The notes beneath the pieces were generated by a model. It was not told where the DNA came from and ran no database searches. It saw only the letters and a list, made by a program, of their open reading frames with translations. DNA of 64,000 bases from Caprella mutica (taxonomy: Eukaryota > Arthropoda > Malacostraca > Amphipoda > Caprellidae), in contig CANNZV010001860.1 of the NCBI GenBank assembly GCA_947561585.1, forward strand, positions 62,001 to 126,000. Direction: 5' to 3'. Positions 33,661 to 45,099 of this stretch are shown here, piece by piece (within the stretch, counting starts at the first letter, position 1; each line of letters begins with the position of its first letter). A program made the translations under genes and the position numbers.

Positions 33661-33884
33661 GTATTAAAGACCGTTTTGAAAATAGAGCTAGAAATAGAAA
33701 TAATATAACTAATTAACGTACAACATATTGAATGTTAATTTTTTTAGTTTGCAATAAAACATAAAGTTTCAGATGAATTATATTAGTTATTCATGGAACG
33801 ATCTACTAGTAATTTATTAACAGATGATCATTAGAAATCTAAAATAAATGGAAATGACTTTGTAATTTGATATTTTCTTTCAGA

Positions 33885-34335
33885 GGAAGAAGAAAAAATT
33901 TACTGAACATTAAACAGCTTTTTTGGGTACATCCTACCCTGATTTTGTGGATATAAATTAGTATTTTCGATAGCAGTTTGAGAACAAGTTATTCTACACT
34001 TTACAGAACCAACCGAATAAAGTCCACTGTGTTGAAGTGAGTTGAGGAGAGAGACAAAATGTTCTGAACTACAAAAGATGTGCAAATTGTCCTCACTCAC
34101 TGAGTCACCTTTTGAAGGGACTGAAAATGTACCATCTTATTGAAAGATAATTTTCTCATGCATTACTAAACTTATTTCATATTCCAATTGGGTATAAATC
34201 TATTATTTCATTCATTCCATAGGTCGCAGACATTTCGAAAACATAGCTAATACAATTATTAGTTTAATGATTTCAAGCTGCATGTAGACCAAAATGTTGT
34301 TGTTCGACTACAATTAAAATGTTGTTCGATATTTA
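33885..34335 (-). repeat. Repeat block with short open frame, copy 1
   Basis: The reverse complement aligns with 57690-58115 at high identity: 'GTCTACATGCAGCTTGAAAT', 'ATTTATACCCAATTGGAATA', 'CAGTCCCTTCAAAAGGTGAC'. A 66-codon frame opens with GTG and stays open in both copies, but the base changes alter residues at least as often as not, and there is no ATG start. I treat it as non-coding repeat. Confidence 0.65.
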
Positions 34336-34391
34336 AACTAATAGACAATAATTGGATAATAATAGTACACACTCAGAACTGGTATCATGGT

Positions 34392-34594
34392 GACCGGAAA
34401 GAAGCCCACAGGAAAAATGCCCACAGGAAAAAACCGACAGGAAAAATGCCAACAGGAAAAATGCCCACAAGGAGAAATGCCCACAGGGAAAAATGCCCAC
34501 AGGAAAAAACCGACAGGAAAAATGCCAACAGGAAAAATGCCCACAAGGAAAAATGCCCACAGGGAAAAATGCCCACAAGGAAAAAAGCCCACAA
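34392..34594. repeat. Minisatellite, GGAAAAATGCCCACA unit (~13 copies)
   Basis: 15-16 bp units with variants (AAACCGACA, AATGCCAACA, AATGCCCACAAGG). A higher-order block of about 105 bp is repeated twice. It creates overlapping frames on both strands that are repeat artefacts. Confidence 0.92.
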
Positions 34595-34782
34595 CTACCT
34601 AATTTTTATAATACAGTAAACATAAAGGTGTTTTTAATGTGAGCATAAGTTAACAGCTAATATAAAAAAAACATGTTGTTTTTAATTCATATTAATATAG
34701 GGTTTAACGTCAGCTTTCAGCCAATTTCGCCGACGTGCAAAATTAATTTAAAAAAGGACTGGAAGAAGAACAGTGAAATGTA

Positions 34783-34806
34783 TTCTGTCGGACGAGAGCC
34801 AAAATG
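34783..34806 (-). repeat. Module D hairpin fragment, degenerate
   Basis: Minus strand 'TTTTGGCTCTCGTCCGACAG' is a D hairpin in which the 3' half of the stem has decayed. Little of the remaining D module is present around it. Confidence 0.55.
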
Positions 34807-34859
34807 TTTTCAATAAAATTGTTACAATGAATATTTTATCACTAGTAATCTATTCCCAA

Positions 34860-35580
34860 TTTATGGCTCGCATTTAAGATTGTTTGACGGACTCTTGACC
34901 GAAAGACATTTGACCGAACGGACATTTGGCATAAAGGACATTGGGCCGAAATGATTTTTATTTTGAAAACAATAATTGAGATAGTTTTATGATTCAATAT
35001 AGTGATAATTTTTAACTTTTAATAACAAGGTCAAAATTATGAAGAGAAGCTTCCTATTTTTAATATAAGTAATTCAATCTAAATATGAATATATACTATT
35101 TAAGAGAATGTATGAAATTGTATATCAATTACAGTATTATTGATAGATGGAATAGAAAAAGGTATAATCAAATATATCCCACTCAGTGTTAGATTACATA
35201 AGTTACCCCAAGAAATGACAGACTAGACAAGTTCAGAATGAAGTTTTCAGTTAAAATAATAAGCTCTCCAGATTTAGTTACAATCCATCAAATATTTAGA
35301 GTTCTTATCAAAAAAACTGATAAATAATTTTTGAGGACAACTTTCTGTCAATATTTACCTCTATTATAATATTTCACAATTGAATTACGAGAAATATCCA
35401 TTTCGCAGATGAATGAATAATTGTATAATTACTTGATGATGATTTACTTGATAAATACGAATTCATCAAAACTTCCTTTCTTAGATAAAATTTCTTTTCG
35501 GGAAGTTTATCTCTAGCATTTCGGTGGAGGGAACAATTACAGGCAGATAAATATCTATTTCGAAATATCTTTTTTGATAT
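34860..35580 (-). repeat. Direct repeat: GACATTTGGCC units, spacer, A', F flank (copy 2)
   Basis: Satellite units run at 34885-34955 ('GACTCTTGACCGAAAGACAT', 'GGACATTTGGCATAAAGGAC'). The spacer and A' (35165-35355, 'CATAAGTTACCCCAAGAAAT') follow, then F-flank with 'TTCTTTTCGGGAAGTTTATC'. It is collinear with 28220-28975. Confidence 0.75.
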
Positions 35581-35756
35581 ATCTATCTATTTCATATTAC
35601 TTTTAAGATACTCAGCAGTACCAATTAGCATAATACCAATTGGAGTTTCAATGTAAGAAGACTTAAATTGTTCACCATCAACAACAGTGGTCTCAGGCAA
35701 ACAGTAGCTAGCATTAGCACCTAGTATCATGTTGATATCATTAATCATATCATAGG

Positions 35757-36120
35757 GAGTAAATATGGACAGGACATTGTCCTCAAAAATATATAAGAAG
35801 ACGAAAATCGCGTCTGCATATCAATCAACTGAGATGTGGAGATCTTATTATTTTAACTGAACATTTCATTCAGAAGTACAGTAATCTCTCTTTTTCTTGG
35901 GGTAACTTACATAATCCGGTACTGAGTGAGATTTTATGATTTAGTCTTACTTTATTCTAAGTATTAATATTACAGTTACGTCTGTATAATTTTTCACTAG
36001 ATTTATGATCGCTTTTTCAGTTATTAATTCAATTTTTGACTTCAAATTAATTTCAATCAATCATGAGAAGAATTACAGAAAACTAGATTCAGTGAATACA
36101 ATATAATTTATTAAACAAAT
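35757..36120 (+). repeat. Repeat module A plus start of spacer, copy 11
   Basis: 'GGACAGGACATTGTCCTCAA', 'ACAGTAATCTCTC' and 'CTTGGGGTAACTTACATAAT', then the spacer 'TAATTTTTCACTAGATTTAT' shared with A-spacer-D units. The D part is missing. Confidence 0.7.
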
Positions 36121-36124
36121 ATTA

Positions 36125-36760
36125 ATGCAGTTACAGTTGTTTAAAAAAAGGCGACTGCAGCATGCCGCCGATTATCTATCATCATGTCTATCTGTCGTTT
36201 GCTTCATTTCGTTGCTATGCTTTCCATTTAACTTGTTTATTTGTTCTTAACCCTGATAATAATGTATTCCAGACCAAGAAATAAATGTTCTGAAACAGTT
36301 ACAGGTGAAAAAAAAGTATTTCTAGTCTAATGAAACTCACTTTTTTGAAGAATTTCGTAATGGTATGAAGAACAGTGCTATTGCAAAGTTGTTCAATTTG
36401 TCAGTGCATACAATGCCGAAACTCTCAAACAGAGTGTTGTTGAAGTTCAAGTATCCATGTACGTAAAATAATAAAATAAATTAATGAAATCTTACGGTAA
36501 CAGATTCAATAATCTAAAATGTGTCAATGAGTAAATCTCTCACAAACATTAAAAATTCATTTTGTCAAATTTGATTTTGTTTCACATATTTAGTGTCTTA
36601 GAAAATATTATATTAATTAAAATTTAAACAAGGTACATCTTGTTCTAAAATGTCAATTTCCACTCAAAATTGTTAGGTTTTTCGTCATAAAATTCTGGGG
36701 AAACCAATAGAGTTAATGAATTAGCATAGTCACCGCTTCTTTTCTATGCAGAAAACGATG
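36125..36760. other. Unassigned DNA
   Basis: The plus strand near 36340-36455 reads GMKNSAIAKLFNLSVHTM, which is reminiscent of a helix-turn-helix. It is short and isolated, so I do not call a gene. The rest is AT-rich without signature. Confidence 0.35.
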
Positions 36761-36763
36761 TTA

Positions 36764-36800
36764 GTCTAGTAGGAAACAGCCAGAGTCAGTTTCTACTAGA
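36764..36800. repeat. Short hairpin
   Basis: 'TCTAGTAGGAAAC' and 'GTTTCTACTAGA' form a 12-bp stem with one mismatch and a 12-base loop. It lies in a small GC-richer patch with further 'TCTGGTCTACTACGAGG' sequence. Confidence 0.55.
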
Positions 36801-36844
36801 CCAAGTCAACTTGGAACGTAACTCTGGTCTACTACGAGGTTGTG

Positions 36845-37130
36845 CCGTACGGAGTTTGATAGTCTATGAGTTAAAAAAGAGAACTGCTGAACATTAACGG
36901 GTAAATGCACTGGTAATTGAATTAAAATATTTTGGCTCTCGGAAGAGGAAATACCTATCATTATAATATTTTTTCTAAAATTCAGGTTTAATGTAATTTT
37001 TAAAATGTTTTTGGTGTACCTTTAGAGTCAATTGAAGCTATTATTTAAACGTGAGAATTAGTGAGAGTTCTTTAACTATAAAAATAAGATCTAACATGTA
37101 ATTAAATCAATACTGTATAGAGGCTAAATA
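36845..37130 (+). repeat. Repeat module D'-D, copy 5, internally deleted
   Basis: 'GTACGGAGTTTGATAGTCTA', 'CATTAACGGGTAAATGCACT', then a jump directly to the hairpin TTTTGGCTCTCGGAAGAGGA (36931-36950), so about 250 bp of D is missing. Confidence 0.7.
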
Positions 37131-37640
37131 TGATAACATCATTAATAGTTATTTAAGCATTGAAAAAGTACAAACAGATAATTTCAGATACAATTTTAAA
37201 TCAATTACCACCGCTGTCAGAGCAAGATAGCATTTCTATTTTTCATACTATTAGTCTATTTGCTATTTCATTTTGAATTACCTAAAATGTTTCATTTTTT
37301 GGCATTATTTTGAGTTGCCAATTAGTCCTAATTTCAAATCGGATGTGACCGAATTTATCACCAGTACCGATCTGAACTTCAACTTTTTAGTCGATGTTGT
37401 TGATGGTGGGTAATTTTGGTCTTTTCGCACCACTGCTGAGTCACCCGCTAACTAGAGACACTAGACCGTACTACAGAGCCATTCCCATCTTGTGGCTAGA
37501 CCAGCCTAATATCACTCGAATCGAAACATTTCACTACTCTTCTGACAGCAGTTACTCACCAATCTGGAGTTGAGTGTTGTGTATTCCTAGCTACAGGGTG
37601 CAGTAACCAAAATGCAGTCCTTCGTGTGAAGTAGTCCCAT
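37130..37640. other. Unassigned DNA
   Basis: A GC-richer section at 37350-37630 has no ORF above 60 codons and no recognised repeat. Confidence 0.35.
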
Positions 37641-38310
37641 CTCATTTATTAGCTTACTAGAATTTGCAGGCAGGTTCATAACAATAGTACTTTTGTCGCT
37701 AGAATTGTCACCAAACCTTCATGTTGCAGTGACTTTGATTCTAAATGAAATTAATTAATTATATTTTTACAAAATTACTGTACATCATGAACTAGCTTTT
37801 AGGATATAAAATCACAATCAAGGTAATTTTCGATTGATGTTTTTTTTTTAACTTTTTGGTTCTCCATCTTTAAGAGAGAAACATACCGTGGATGCTAAAT
37901 TATTAAATGAAAAATATTGTAGAATGGCATAATTCCATCATATGAAAACCGCGAAATTAATAGTAACGTTCAAGACCAGAGGGTATATGTATTTTCTGAT
38001 GTAATCATATGTTATGATATAATTAACTTTTTAGCGTTCTAGTGATTATAGTTGGTAACACTTAAAAACTAAGTATGATAACCGGTTTGCTATACGGTAA
38101 GAGGTTATTGTCACATCAAATATTAACATAGGAAGTAGATATGGACAGAACTTTGTCCTCAAAAATATACTATGATGGGACACCGTGGATATAAATCAAC
38201 TAAAATGTGGAGGGCTAATCATTTTAATTGAAAACTTCACTCATAACTACAGTAATCTGTCATTTCTCGGGGTAATTTTTATAATCTGATAGTGGTTGAA
38301 ATTTGTTTCT
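37640..38310 (+). repeat. Composite H-K-A
   Basis: The H right half (37655-37745) has 'GAATTGTCACCAAACCTTCA' and 'CAGTGACTTTGATTCTAAAT'. K (37795-38130) has 'GATGCTAAATTATTAAATGA' and 'GATAACCGGTTTGCTATACG'. A (38133-38310) has 'GGACAGAACTTTGTCCTCAA' and 'TCTCGGGGTAATTTTTATAA'. Confidence 0.7.
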
Positions 38311-38988
38311 TATTATATTCTATGCATCAATATCATTGTAATTGATCTAATATTTATTACAAGGTTTGTCCCAAAATCTCAACTAAAATAGTTATCGAAT
38401 GAATTCCAACTCTCTCTTCTATTGACTTCTATTTGCATTATATCTGTTCCTAGCTTCTATTATTTAATATAATATATCATTCAGGAAATTTCATAGTATA
38501 AGATGTAGGATGGGTAATTTTCAGTTTTAATTTCTAATTTATCTTTGCTTCTATTATATTTTAGTTTTGTTTTGTCTAAAAGTTTCGTAAAATTTATTAT
38601 TATTGAAAATGTCCAAATTTTCAAGGCTCCTACTTTTACACCTACAACTACTATTTAATTCTTGTAAAATCTTGTTTTTTTCATGAATACTATGAATCTA
38701 GTTGGCTAAAAAAATAGAGACCAAACTATTTTAGTCCTGTTATCAAACCACTCTTAAAAATTGAATTCACGAAATAAAAGTTCAGTATTGTGAGGTCATA
38801 GATTAAAGTTTTAATATTTAATAGAAACATCAAATTTTATATCCTAATAATAACTAAGTAGTTTGAATATCTTCACTTATTAATTTTCTGAAATCAGTTA
38901 TAATAATGTTGTAGTGAAGAAGTAACGTACCAAACACTCAAAAACACAGTAACTTGTCCAAACTATTATATGCATTTAAATTTCGAAA
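38311..38988. other. AT-rich stretch, nothing recognised
   Basis: Stops in all frames and no repeat match. It may be inner spacer of the preceding unit that has decayed. Confidence 0.4.
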
Positions 38989-38989
38989 G

Positions 38990-40400
38990 TTCAGAGATTC
39001 AAAGTCTCAGCTTCACGGTGGCTTGGTGACAATTCTATAAATCTCTTGAACATAAGGACATGTGTAAACAAATATTCAGAAGATACATTCAGGCAGGTTT
39101 ATACCAATAGATCTTTAGTTATCACCAGATTATTGTCCTATTGGTTACAAAGCCACCATATTACAAGGACTCTAGTTCAAAAAGAATAGAAAAATGTTTT
39201 ATTTAACAAAAAATTGAATTTATTGTAATTTAGATAATTCATTCAACTAGCGTTTCTAACATAAAATCAACATGAAGGCAATCTTCATTTGATAATACTT
39301 TTGAGACCTCCATCTGATAATCCTGGAAGGGAAAAACACACCGTGAATGCTAAATTATTAAATGAGCCAAAATTGTAGAATGGCATTATTCTATCACATG
39401 TGACCCTCAATAAAAACATAGGAAGTAAATATGGACAGAACTTTGTCCTCAAAAATATTCTAAGTGGCTTCTTAAAACTGCTCTCTGATGTTAATTTCTG
39501 AACTGAAATATGGAGACCTTATTATTTTAACTGAAAACTTCACTCCTAACTACAGTAATCTGTCATTTCTTGGGGTAACTTATGTAATCTGATTCAGAAT
39601 GAGATATATTAGACTGTCCCTTATGATATTCAATGTAGCAATATTATTGTATTTGATTTATAATTTGTAATGGTTTATAATAGGATATATTCGTATATTA
39701 ATCAAATTTGCAATATGTTAATTTTTCAAATAAAAACAATGTATTTTGAAAGCTGAAAATGTATCTACTTCCGAAGAACCTGTGTTTGAAGGAAAGAAAA
39801 ATTCACTCAGACTTCCTTACTGAACCACCAGTCATATGAAATATAATTCAAAAAAAGAATGAATAGTTAAATCGCCATTGAATGCAAATCAATGTTTTAA
39901 CAATCGTTTTGGCTTCCTTTCTGTTCCATTAATTTAAATATATTGGCAAATAATACAAGAGAAAGTGATAAAATTAACAAGAAATAATAGACTTCCCCAT
40001 TTCTTATTTAACATAAAATATTATTTTATAATTATAATTTTATCAGGAACAAGATTATTTTCAAGAGAACATCCACTCTCTCTAATATAGCTGAGTTATG
40101 GTATAAAGTTGGAACTTGTAGCTGTGGTAGGCATTGACTGAGTATTTCATATCTTTGTATGCTCAGCAGTCATCATAGGTACTAGATCTCTAGACGATAG
40201 AAGAGTATTTACTGGTGAGTATTATTAGATGGGCATTTTTAGGTAGTTTTTGCTATATTGTTATATTTTGTGTTTCAACTCTAGATCGTGTTACCCTAGC
40301 TAAGTTAACTATTACTTTATGTGAATTGTTCTGGTGGAGAATCCGTGATAGCCAACAATCTTCAGAAATGACAATATGATAATAAGAGTATCGTGTGCGG
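38990..40400 (+). repeat. Composite repeat H-K-A-C'-B'
   Basis: H (38995-39190) has foldback ends 'GATTCAAAGTCTCAGCTTCA' and 'GCCACCATATTACAAGGAC'. K is at 39230-39418. A (39419-39620) has near-consensus 'ACAGTAATCTGTCATTTC' and 'TTGGGGTAACTTATGTAATC'. C' (39770-39940) has 'ACTCAGACTTCCTTACTGAA'. B' (40060-40400) has the invariant core at 40085-40200. It is the mirror order of 12340-13612. Confidence 0.82.
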
Positions 40401-40830
40401 ACACTTCGCCGAATGATACTTTTTGTGGATGGACATTTAGACGAAAGAAAATTGGCAATAAGTAGATTTTTCGTAAATTTGTCCGAACGGACATTTGACC
40501 GAAAGAATTTATTTAATGTACTCAACTTTTATCCATATCACGAAATTCAGACTCCGTTTACGTATATTTTTTTCTGTGGAATGGTAAGTTATTTTATAAA
40601 ATGGGAAGAGAATATACAATTAGGTTTGTGCATAATATGTTTTCATATTACGAACCGAAAGCATTAACTGCTTCACAATATGAATTTTTTATCATCATTT
40701 TTCACAACTAAGAAACTTCTCTCTTCAATGACTTTCTTTTGAAAATTGTTACGGAGTTATTTCAGTTATAGTAGGTTTTTATGTTATAAAAAGTTATTAA
40801 ATTTTTACTATATTGAATAATATTACTACC
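40400..40830 (+). repeat. GACATTTGGCC satellite units and module I, copy 1
   Basis: Units such as 'CGGACACTTCGCCGAATGAT' and 'CGAACGGACATTTGACCGAA' occupy 40398-40505. Module I follows: 'TTCTGTGGAATGGTAAGTTA', 'TTACGAACCGAAAGCATTAA', 'CTCTCTTCAATGACTTTCTT'. It is collinear with 46740-47120. Frames of 60-90 codons here are repeat-derived. Confidence 0.7.
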
Positions 40831-41004
40831 CCATTTTTGGTTTTAAACACAATAATCGGTGTGACCCACAGAGTTAAGATAGTTATATTTCAGCAATTTC
40901 AGGGCGCTGAATACCTCATTTTGTTTCAGTTACATCATTACTCCATTGAAATGACGACAGATTGCCAGTTAAGTGATCCCAAAATAAGGAATTAACCGTC
41001 AGGC

Positions 41005-41565
41005 AAGACGCGATATAATTTTGGCCACTGGCTCCCCAACTGAGGTGTCAATCAATATAAAAGTAAATAAGGACAGATGTATGTCCCCAAAAATATATTA
41101 GAAAATGAGTAATCAAGATACTTCAGCTATATATTATAAAAGATATATGGACACCTTATCCTTTTAACTGAAAACTTCACTCTTAAGTACAGTAATCTGT
41201 CATTTCTTGGGGTAACTTATGTAATCTGATTCAGAATGAGATATATTAGATTTTATATCATAATATTCCATATGTCAATATTAGTGTTACTGATGTATAA
41301 TTGATTTAAAATTATATAAATAAAACAATAAATTAGTTACAATAATATTGACACATTGGATATTATAAGGGACAATCTAATATATCTCACTCTGAATTAG
41401 ATTACATAAGTTACCCCTAGAAATGACAGATTACTGTAGTTAGGAGTGAAGTTTTCAGTTAAAATGATAAGGTCTCCACATTTCATTTAAATTTCATAGC
41501 ATTTGAAAAAACATATTAAAAATTTTACTTGTCAATTTTTTAGTACAAACTTCTGTTCATATTTA
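41005..41565. repeat. Mirrored A / A' pair (palindrome)
   Basis: A (41060-41255) and A' (41380-41565) are inverted copies joined through their inner ends, centre near 41310. Both cores are intact ('TTGGGGTAACTTATGTAATC' and 'AGATTACATAAGTTACCCC'). The sequence before A is the 'CAAGACGCGATATAATTTTG' block also seen near 33390. Confidence 0.8.
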
Positions 41566-42310
41566 TTTTGTTATTATATTTCACCTTGTATTACAGGAAA
41601 TATTCATATTGAAGATGAAATAATTTGTATCAATAAAGCACCGATGTCAGTTTTCCCCTATTGTTGCATAACAGAAAAAAAAACAGTCCATAGGTTTCAT
41701 AAAGTAATTTTCTATTATTTTTTAAAAGAATTTGCATCCATAGATGGAATTTAGCTGAAATTTGATAGTTGGTGACTTGAGATCAGAGCTGAGTTAGAGT
41801 GCGCTTTGGTGCGGATGTTATTACTAGTACAGTTGATTTCATTATCCAATGTTTATATGATTTAATTTCTATTCTAGTGAAACTTGTTTCAGCATTGAAG
41901 TGAAGGCCAAATTTGGGCATTCATTGTTTGGTTACAGTGTCTCTGGTGACAAGTCCGGAAAATGAATAATCCTCGGTTAGTACCCCGTTAATGTTAAGAT
42001 GTTAAACCTCATTGATTATTTGGTTACCTCTCCGTACTGGTGAAATCCTAGCTATTGTTGACTAGTGATAAGTTTCTTTTGGAGTATATGGTATAGTCAC
42101 CAGTCTGCATAAACTGGTAACGATTTCGTACAGATCTCATATTCTGTCTACAGTTTAATTAATATAATTATAGGAATTAATTAGAAATTGTTTGACGAGT
42201 AGGCCTTATATACCTCGCGATGTTGAAGAGTCAAGCCAACTTCAGTCTGACAATAGCTACCACTTCGCTAGACTGCTAGTAGCCAAGAGACTGGGGAGGT
42301 ACCTGCCAAA
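41566..42310 (+). repeat. Repeat module F', copy 4
   Basis: Collinear with 43925-44770: 'TTGTATTACAGGAAATATTC', 'GAGTTAGAGTGCGCTTTGGT', 'AATCCTCGGTTAGTACCCCG', 'AGAGACTGGGGAGGTACCTG'. It breaks off at GGTACCTGC, where GCCAAATGTCATTCGGC satellite and a new A copy begin. About 70 bp near 42190 is also missing relative to the 44-kb copy. Confidence 0.8.
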
Positions 42311-42530
42311 TGTCATTCGGCGTCAACCTTAAAGTATACTAGGACAGAAGTATGTCCCCAAAAATTGATTGATAAAAAACACAAATTTCTCTTATGATAT
42401 GATTAAAACAGAACAGAATTTTGGAGACCTTATTATTCCAACTGAACACTTCAGCCTGAACTTCATTATTCTGTGATTATTTGGGGTAACTTATGTAATA
42501 CGACACTTAGTGACATATATTTTATTATCA
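42305..42530 (+). repeat. Repeat module A, copy 16
   Basis: Preceded by 'GCCAAATGTCATTCGGCGTC'. A has 'GGACAGAAGTATGTCCCCAA', 'GGAGACCTTATTATTCCAAC' and 'TTTGGGGTAACTTATGTAAT'. Confidence 0.75.
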
Positions 42531-43077
42531 GTATTCCATGTATCAACATAGTTGTAATTGATTTAAAAATTACTTATAATGTCAATATCAGTAAATATTC
42601 AAATTAGAATCGAATTCATATTAATGATTTATATTGAAATAGAAAGAAGTTTTTTTGAACATTTGAGAAACTGGATGATAATGAGTTTATTGAGTTTTAA
42701 CAATAATTATTTCACAATAAATATTATCTTTATTATCCTAATTAGTATTGATATTTCAAAGTGAATAAGATAATAATTGCTGTGTCGCTTATTCTTACAA
42801 TTGTATGTTCAGTTCAAAATAATATTAATTTATTATCTTATGAGTGGTTTGATATAGAATATATATTAAGATTAATTTATATTCCTTTTTTTCACAATAT
42901 CTCCAAAGTTTTCGTTCTGTCCAAACTTTGTCTGCTGTCAAATGGACCGGGGAAGAGAAACCACGGATGCAGCAGTAGACTGATTCTGTAATTCATTGAT
43001 AATCTTACACTGAAATGTACAAATAAATCACAATAACGGTAATGTAATCTAGTAGAAAGTTGAGATTACATACAGAG
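42531..43077. other. Unassigned AT-rich DNA with two short frames
   Basis: Plus-strand frames of 61 and 76 codons abut at 42761-42764. The second starts MNKIIIAVSLILTIVCS, which looks like a signal peptide, but the remainder has no recognisable fold, cysteine pattern or splice context. AT-rich sequence readily encodes such hydrophobic runs. I do not call a gene. Confidence 0.3.
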
Positions 43078-43620
43078 GCACGTTGAAGGAGATGGACTAC
43101 AAATGCAAAGTTAGGCAATGGCGTAAACCAGACTGCCTTTAGATGTAGTCTTTGATGTCACTTGGTATGTACGGACCTCGGAACAATGCCATGTGTGCCT
43201 AAATTAGATTATATCGAGTGAACATTACTTTACAATTCACTCTGACCATCAACTAAACCGAAACTAATAAATAAAACTTATATAAACTTCCTAAAACTAG
43301 TGAGACAAACCGAAGATTGTTGGTTCTCTTGGTTACTCCACCAGAATATGTCACATAGAGGGTAACTCACTCAGCTAGGGTAACACGATCTAGAGTTAAA
43401 ATATAAAATATAACAATAATAACAAATTAATAAAAAGCCTATCTAATAATGCTCACCATTAAATACTCTTCTATCGTCTAGAGATCTAGTACCTATGATG
43501 ACTGCTGAGCATACAAAGATATGAAATACTCAGTCAATGCCTACCACAGCTACAAGTTCCAACTTTATACCATAACTCAGCTATATTGGAGAGAGTGGGT
43601 ATTGTTTTAAAAATAGTCTT
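43078..43620 (+). repeat. Composite E-B
   Basis: E starts CGTTGAAGGAGATGGACTAC and runs to about 43300 ('CCATGTGTGCCTAAATTAGA'). B follows with 'CACCAGAATATGTCACATAG', 'GTAACACGATCTAGAGTTAA' and the invariant core at 43485-43585. It is the reverse complement of 26440-26976. Confidence 0.82.
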
Positions 43621-43679
43621 TATTCCAGATATGAACACTCTAAATTGTTTAAATCACTCTAAAACACTCTATCTTGTTT

Positions 43680-45060
43680 AAATCAGTTGCAATAATATTG
43701 ACACATTGAAAATTATAAGGGACAATCTAATATATCTCACTCTGAATTAGATTACTTAAGTTACCCCAAGAAATGACAGATTACTGTATTTAGGAGTGAA
43801 GTTTTCAGTTAAAATAATTAGCTCTCCACATTTCATTTACAATTAATAGCTTTAAGAAAAAACATTATAAAATTTTTACTTGTCAATTTTTGAGGACAAA
43901 CTTTTGTCCATATTTATTTGTTATTATATTTCACCTTGTATTGCAGGAAATATTCATATTGAAGATGAAAGAATTTGTATCCATAAAGCACCGATGTTAG
44001 TTTTCCACTTCTGATGCATATTTAAAAAAGCATTTCGAAATTTTTATACAGTTAATTGGTTTTATGAAGTTATTTACTATTATATTTTAAAAGAATTTGC
44101 ATCCATAGATAGATTTCAGTTGAAATGATTGGAATACATATTTAAAAGTTGGTGACGAATGAGATCAGAGCTGAGTTAGAGTGCGCTTTGGTGCGGATGT
44201 TCTTACTAGTACAGTTTGATTTCATTATTCAATGTTTTATATGATTTATTATTTATTCTCGTGAATCTTGTTTCAGTATTGAAGTGAAGGTCAAAATTAG
44301 GCATTCATTGTTTGGTTACAGTGTCACTGGTGACAAGTTTGGGAAATGAATAATCCTCGGTTAGTACCCCGTTAATATTAAGATGTTAAACCTCATTGCT
44401 AATTTGGTTACCTCCCCGTACAGCACTAGCTAGGACTTCACCAGAACGGGCCGTACTGGTGAAGTCCTAGCTAGTGATGACTAATGAAAAGCTGATTTTG
44501 GAGTATATGGTACAGTCCCCAGTCTGTTTAAACTGGTAACGATTTCGCAGAGATGACATTCTCTGTTCACAGTTTAATTAATATAATTATAGGAATTAAT
44601 TAAAAACTGTTTGACGAGAATATATTAAATGTCTCCCATATTCTGCTGACTGGACAGTTCTGAGGCCTGATATACCTCGCGATGTTGAAGAGTCAAGCCA
44701 ACTTCAGTCTGACAATGGCTACCACTTTGCTAGACTGCTAGTAGCCAAGAGACTGGGGAGGTACCTGCTGTTATGTGTGAGTCTCTAGCTAGTCCTCTGA
44801 CTTAACTTGTCTGTGCGAATTTATATGACATTGTAAATGGGTGTTCGATTGTAGGTAACTCTTCTTTCAAATGAATTTCAAAATAGATATTTATCTGCCT
44901 GTAATTGTTCCTTCCATCGAAATACTAGAGATAAACTTACCGAAAAGAAATGTTATCCAAGAAATGAAGTTTTGATGAAGTCGTATTCATAAAGTAATTA
45001 CACTTTTATTAGTCATTCACATACGATATGGATATTTCTCGTAATTCAATTTTCGTCGCT
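43680..45060 (-). repeat. Composite A'-F' with F flank (most complete F)
   Basis: A' (43725-43912) has 'CTTAAGTTACCCCAAGAAAT'. F' (43925-44815) carries 'GAGTTAGAGTGCGCTTTGGT', 'ATCCTCGGTTAGTACCCCGT', 'CGCGATGTTGAAGAGTCAAG' and 'TGTGAGTCTCTAGCTAGTCC'. The F flank (44815-45060) has 'GGGTGTTCGATTGTAGGTAA' and 'ATACGATATGGATATTTCTC'. The whole is the reverse complement of 28740-29760. It is non-coding. Confidence 0.82.
44425..44475. repeat. Perfect 20-bp-arm hairpin inside F
   Basis: ACTAGCTAGGACTTCACCAG (44425-44444) and its exact reverse complement (44456-44475) enclose an 11-base loop. Other F copies carry only one arm, so this is a local inverted duplication in this copy. Confidence 0.85.
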
Positions 45061-45099
45061 GATGTAAAAAATTAATGTGATTTTTCAATTAGCGATAAA

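Noticed and set aside
34333..34602. Four overlapping frames on both strands, Gly/Phe/His- or Lys/Thr-rich
   Set aside because: All derive from the GGAAAAATGCCCACA minisatellite.
36330..36460. Helix-turn-helix-like peptide GMKNSAIAKLFNLSVHTM
   Set aside because: Too short and isolated; no element ends or further domain around it.
42761..42991. Frame with a signal-peptide-like start MNKIIIAVSLILTIVCS
   Set aside because: Single copy, AT-rich, no downstream family features; hydrophobic starts are frequent by chance at this composition.
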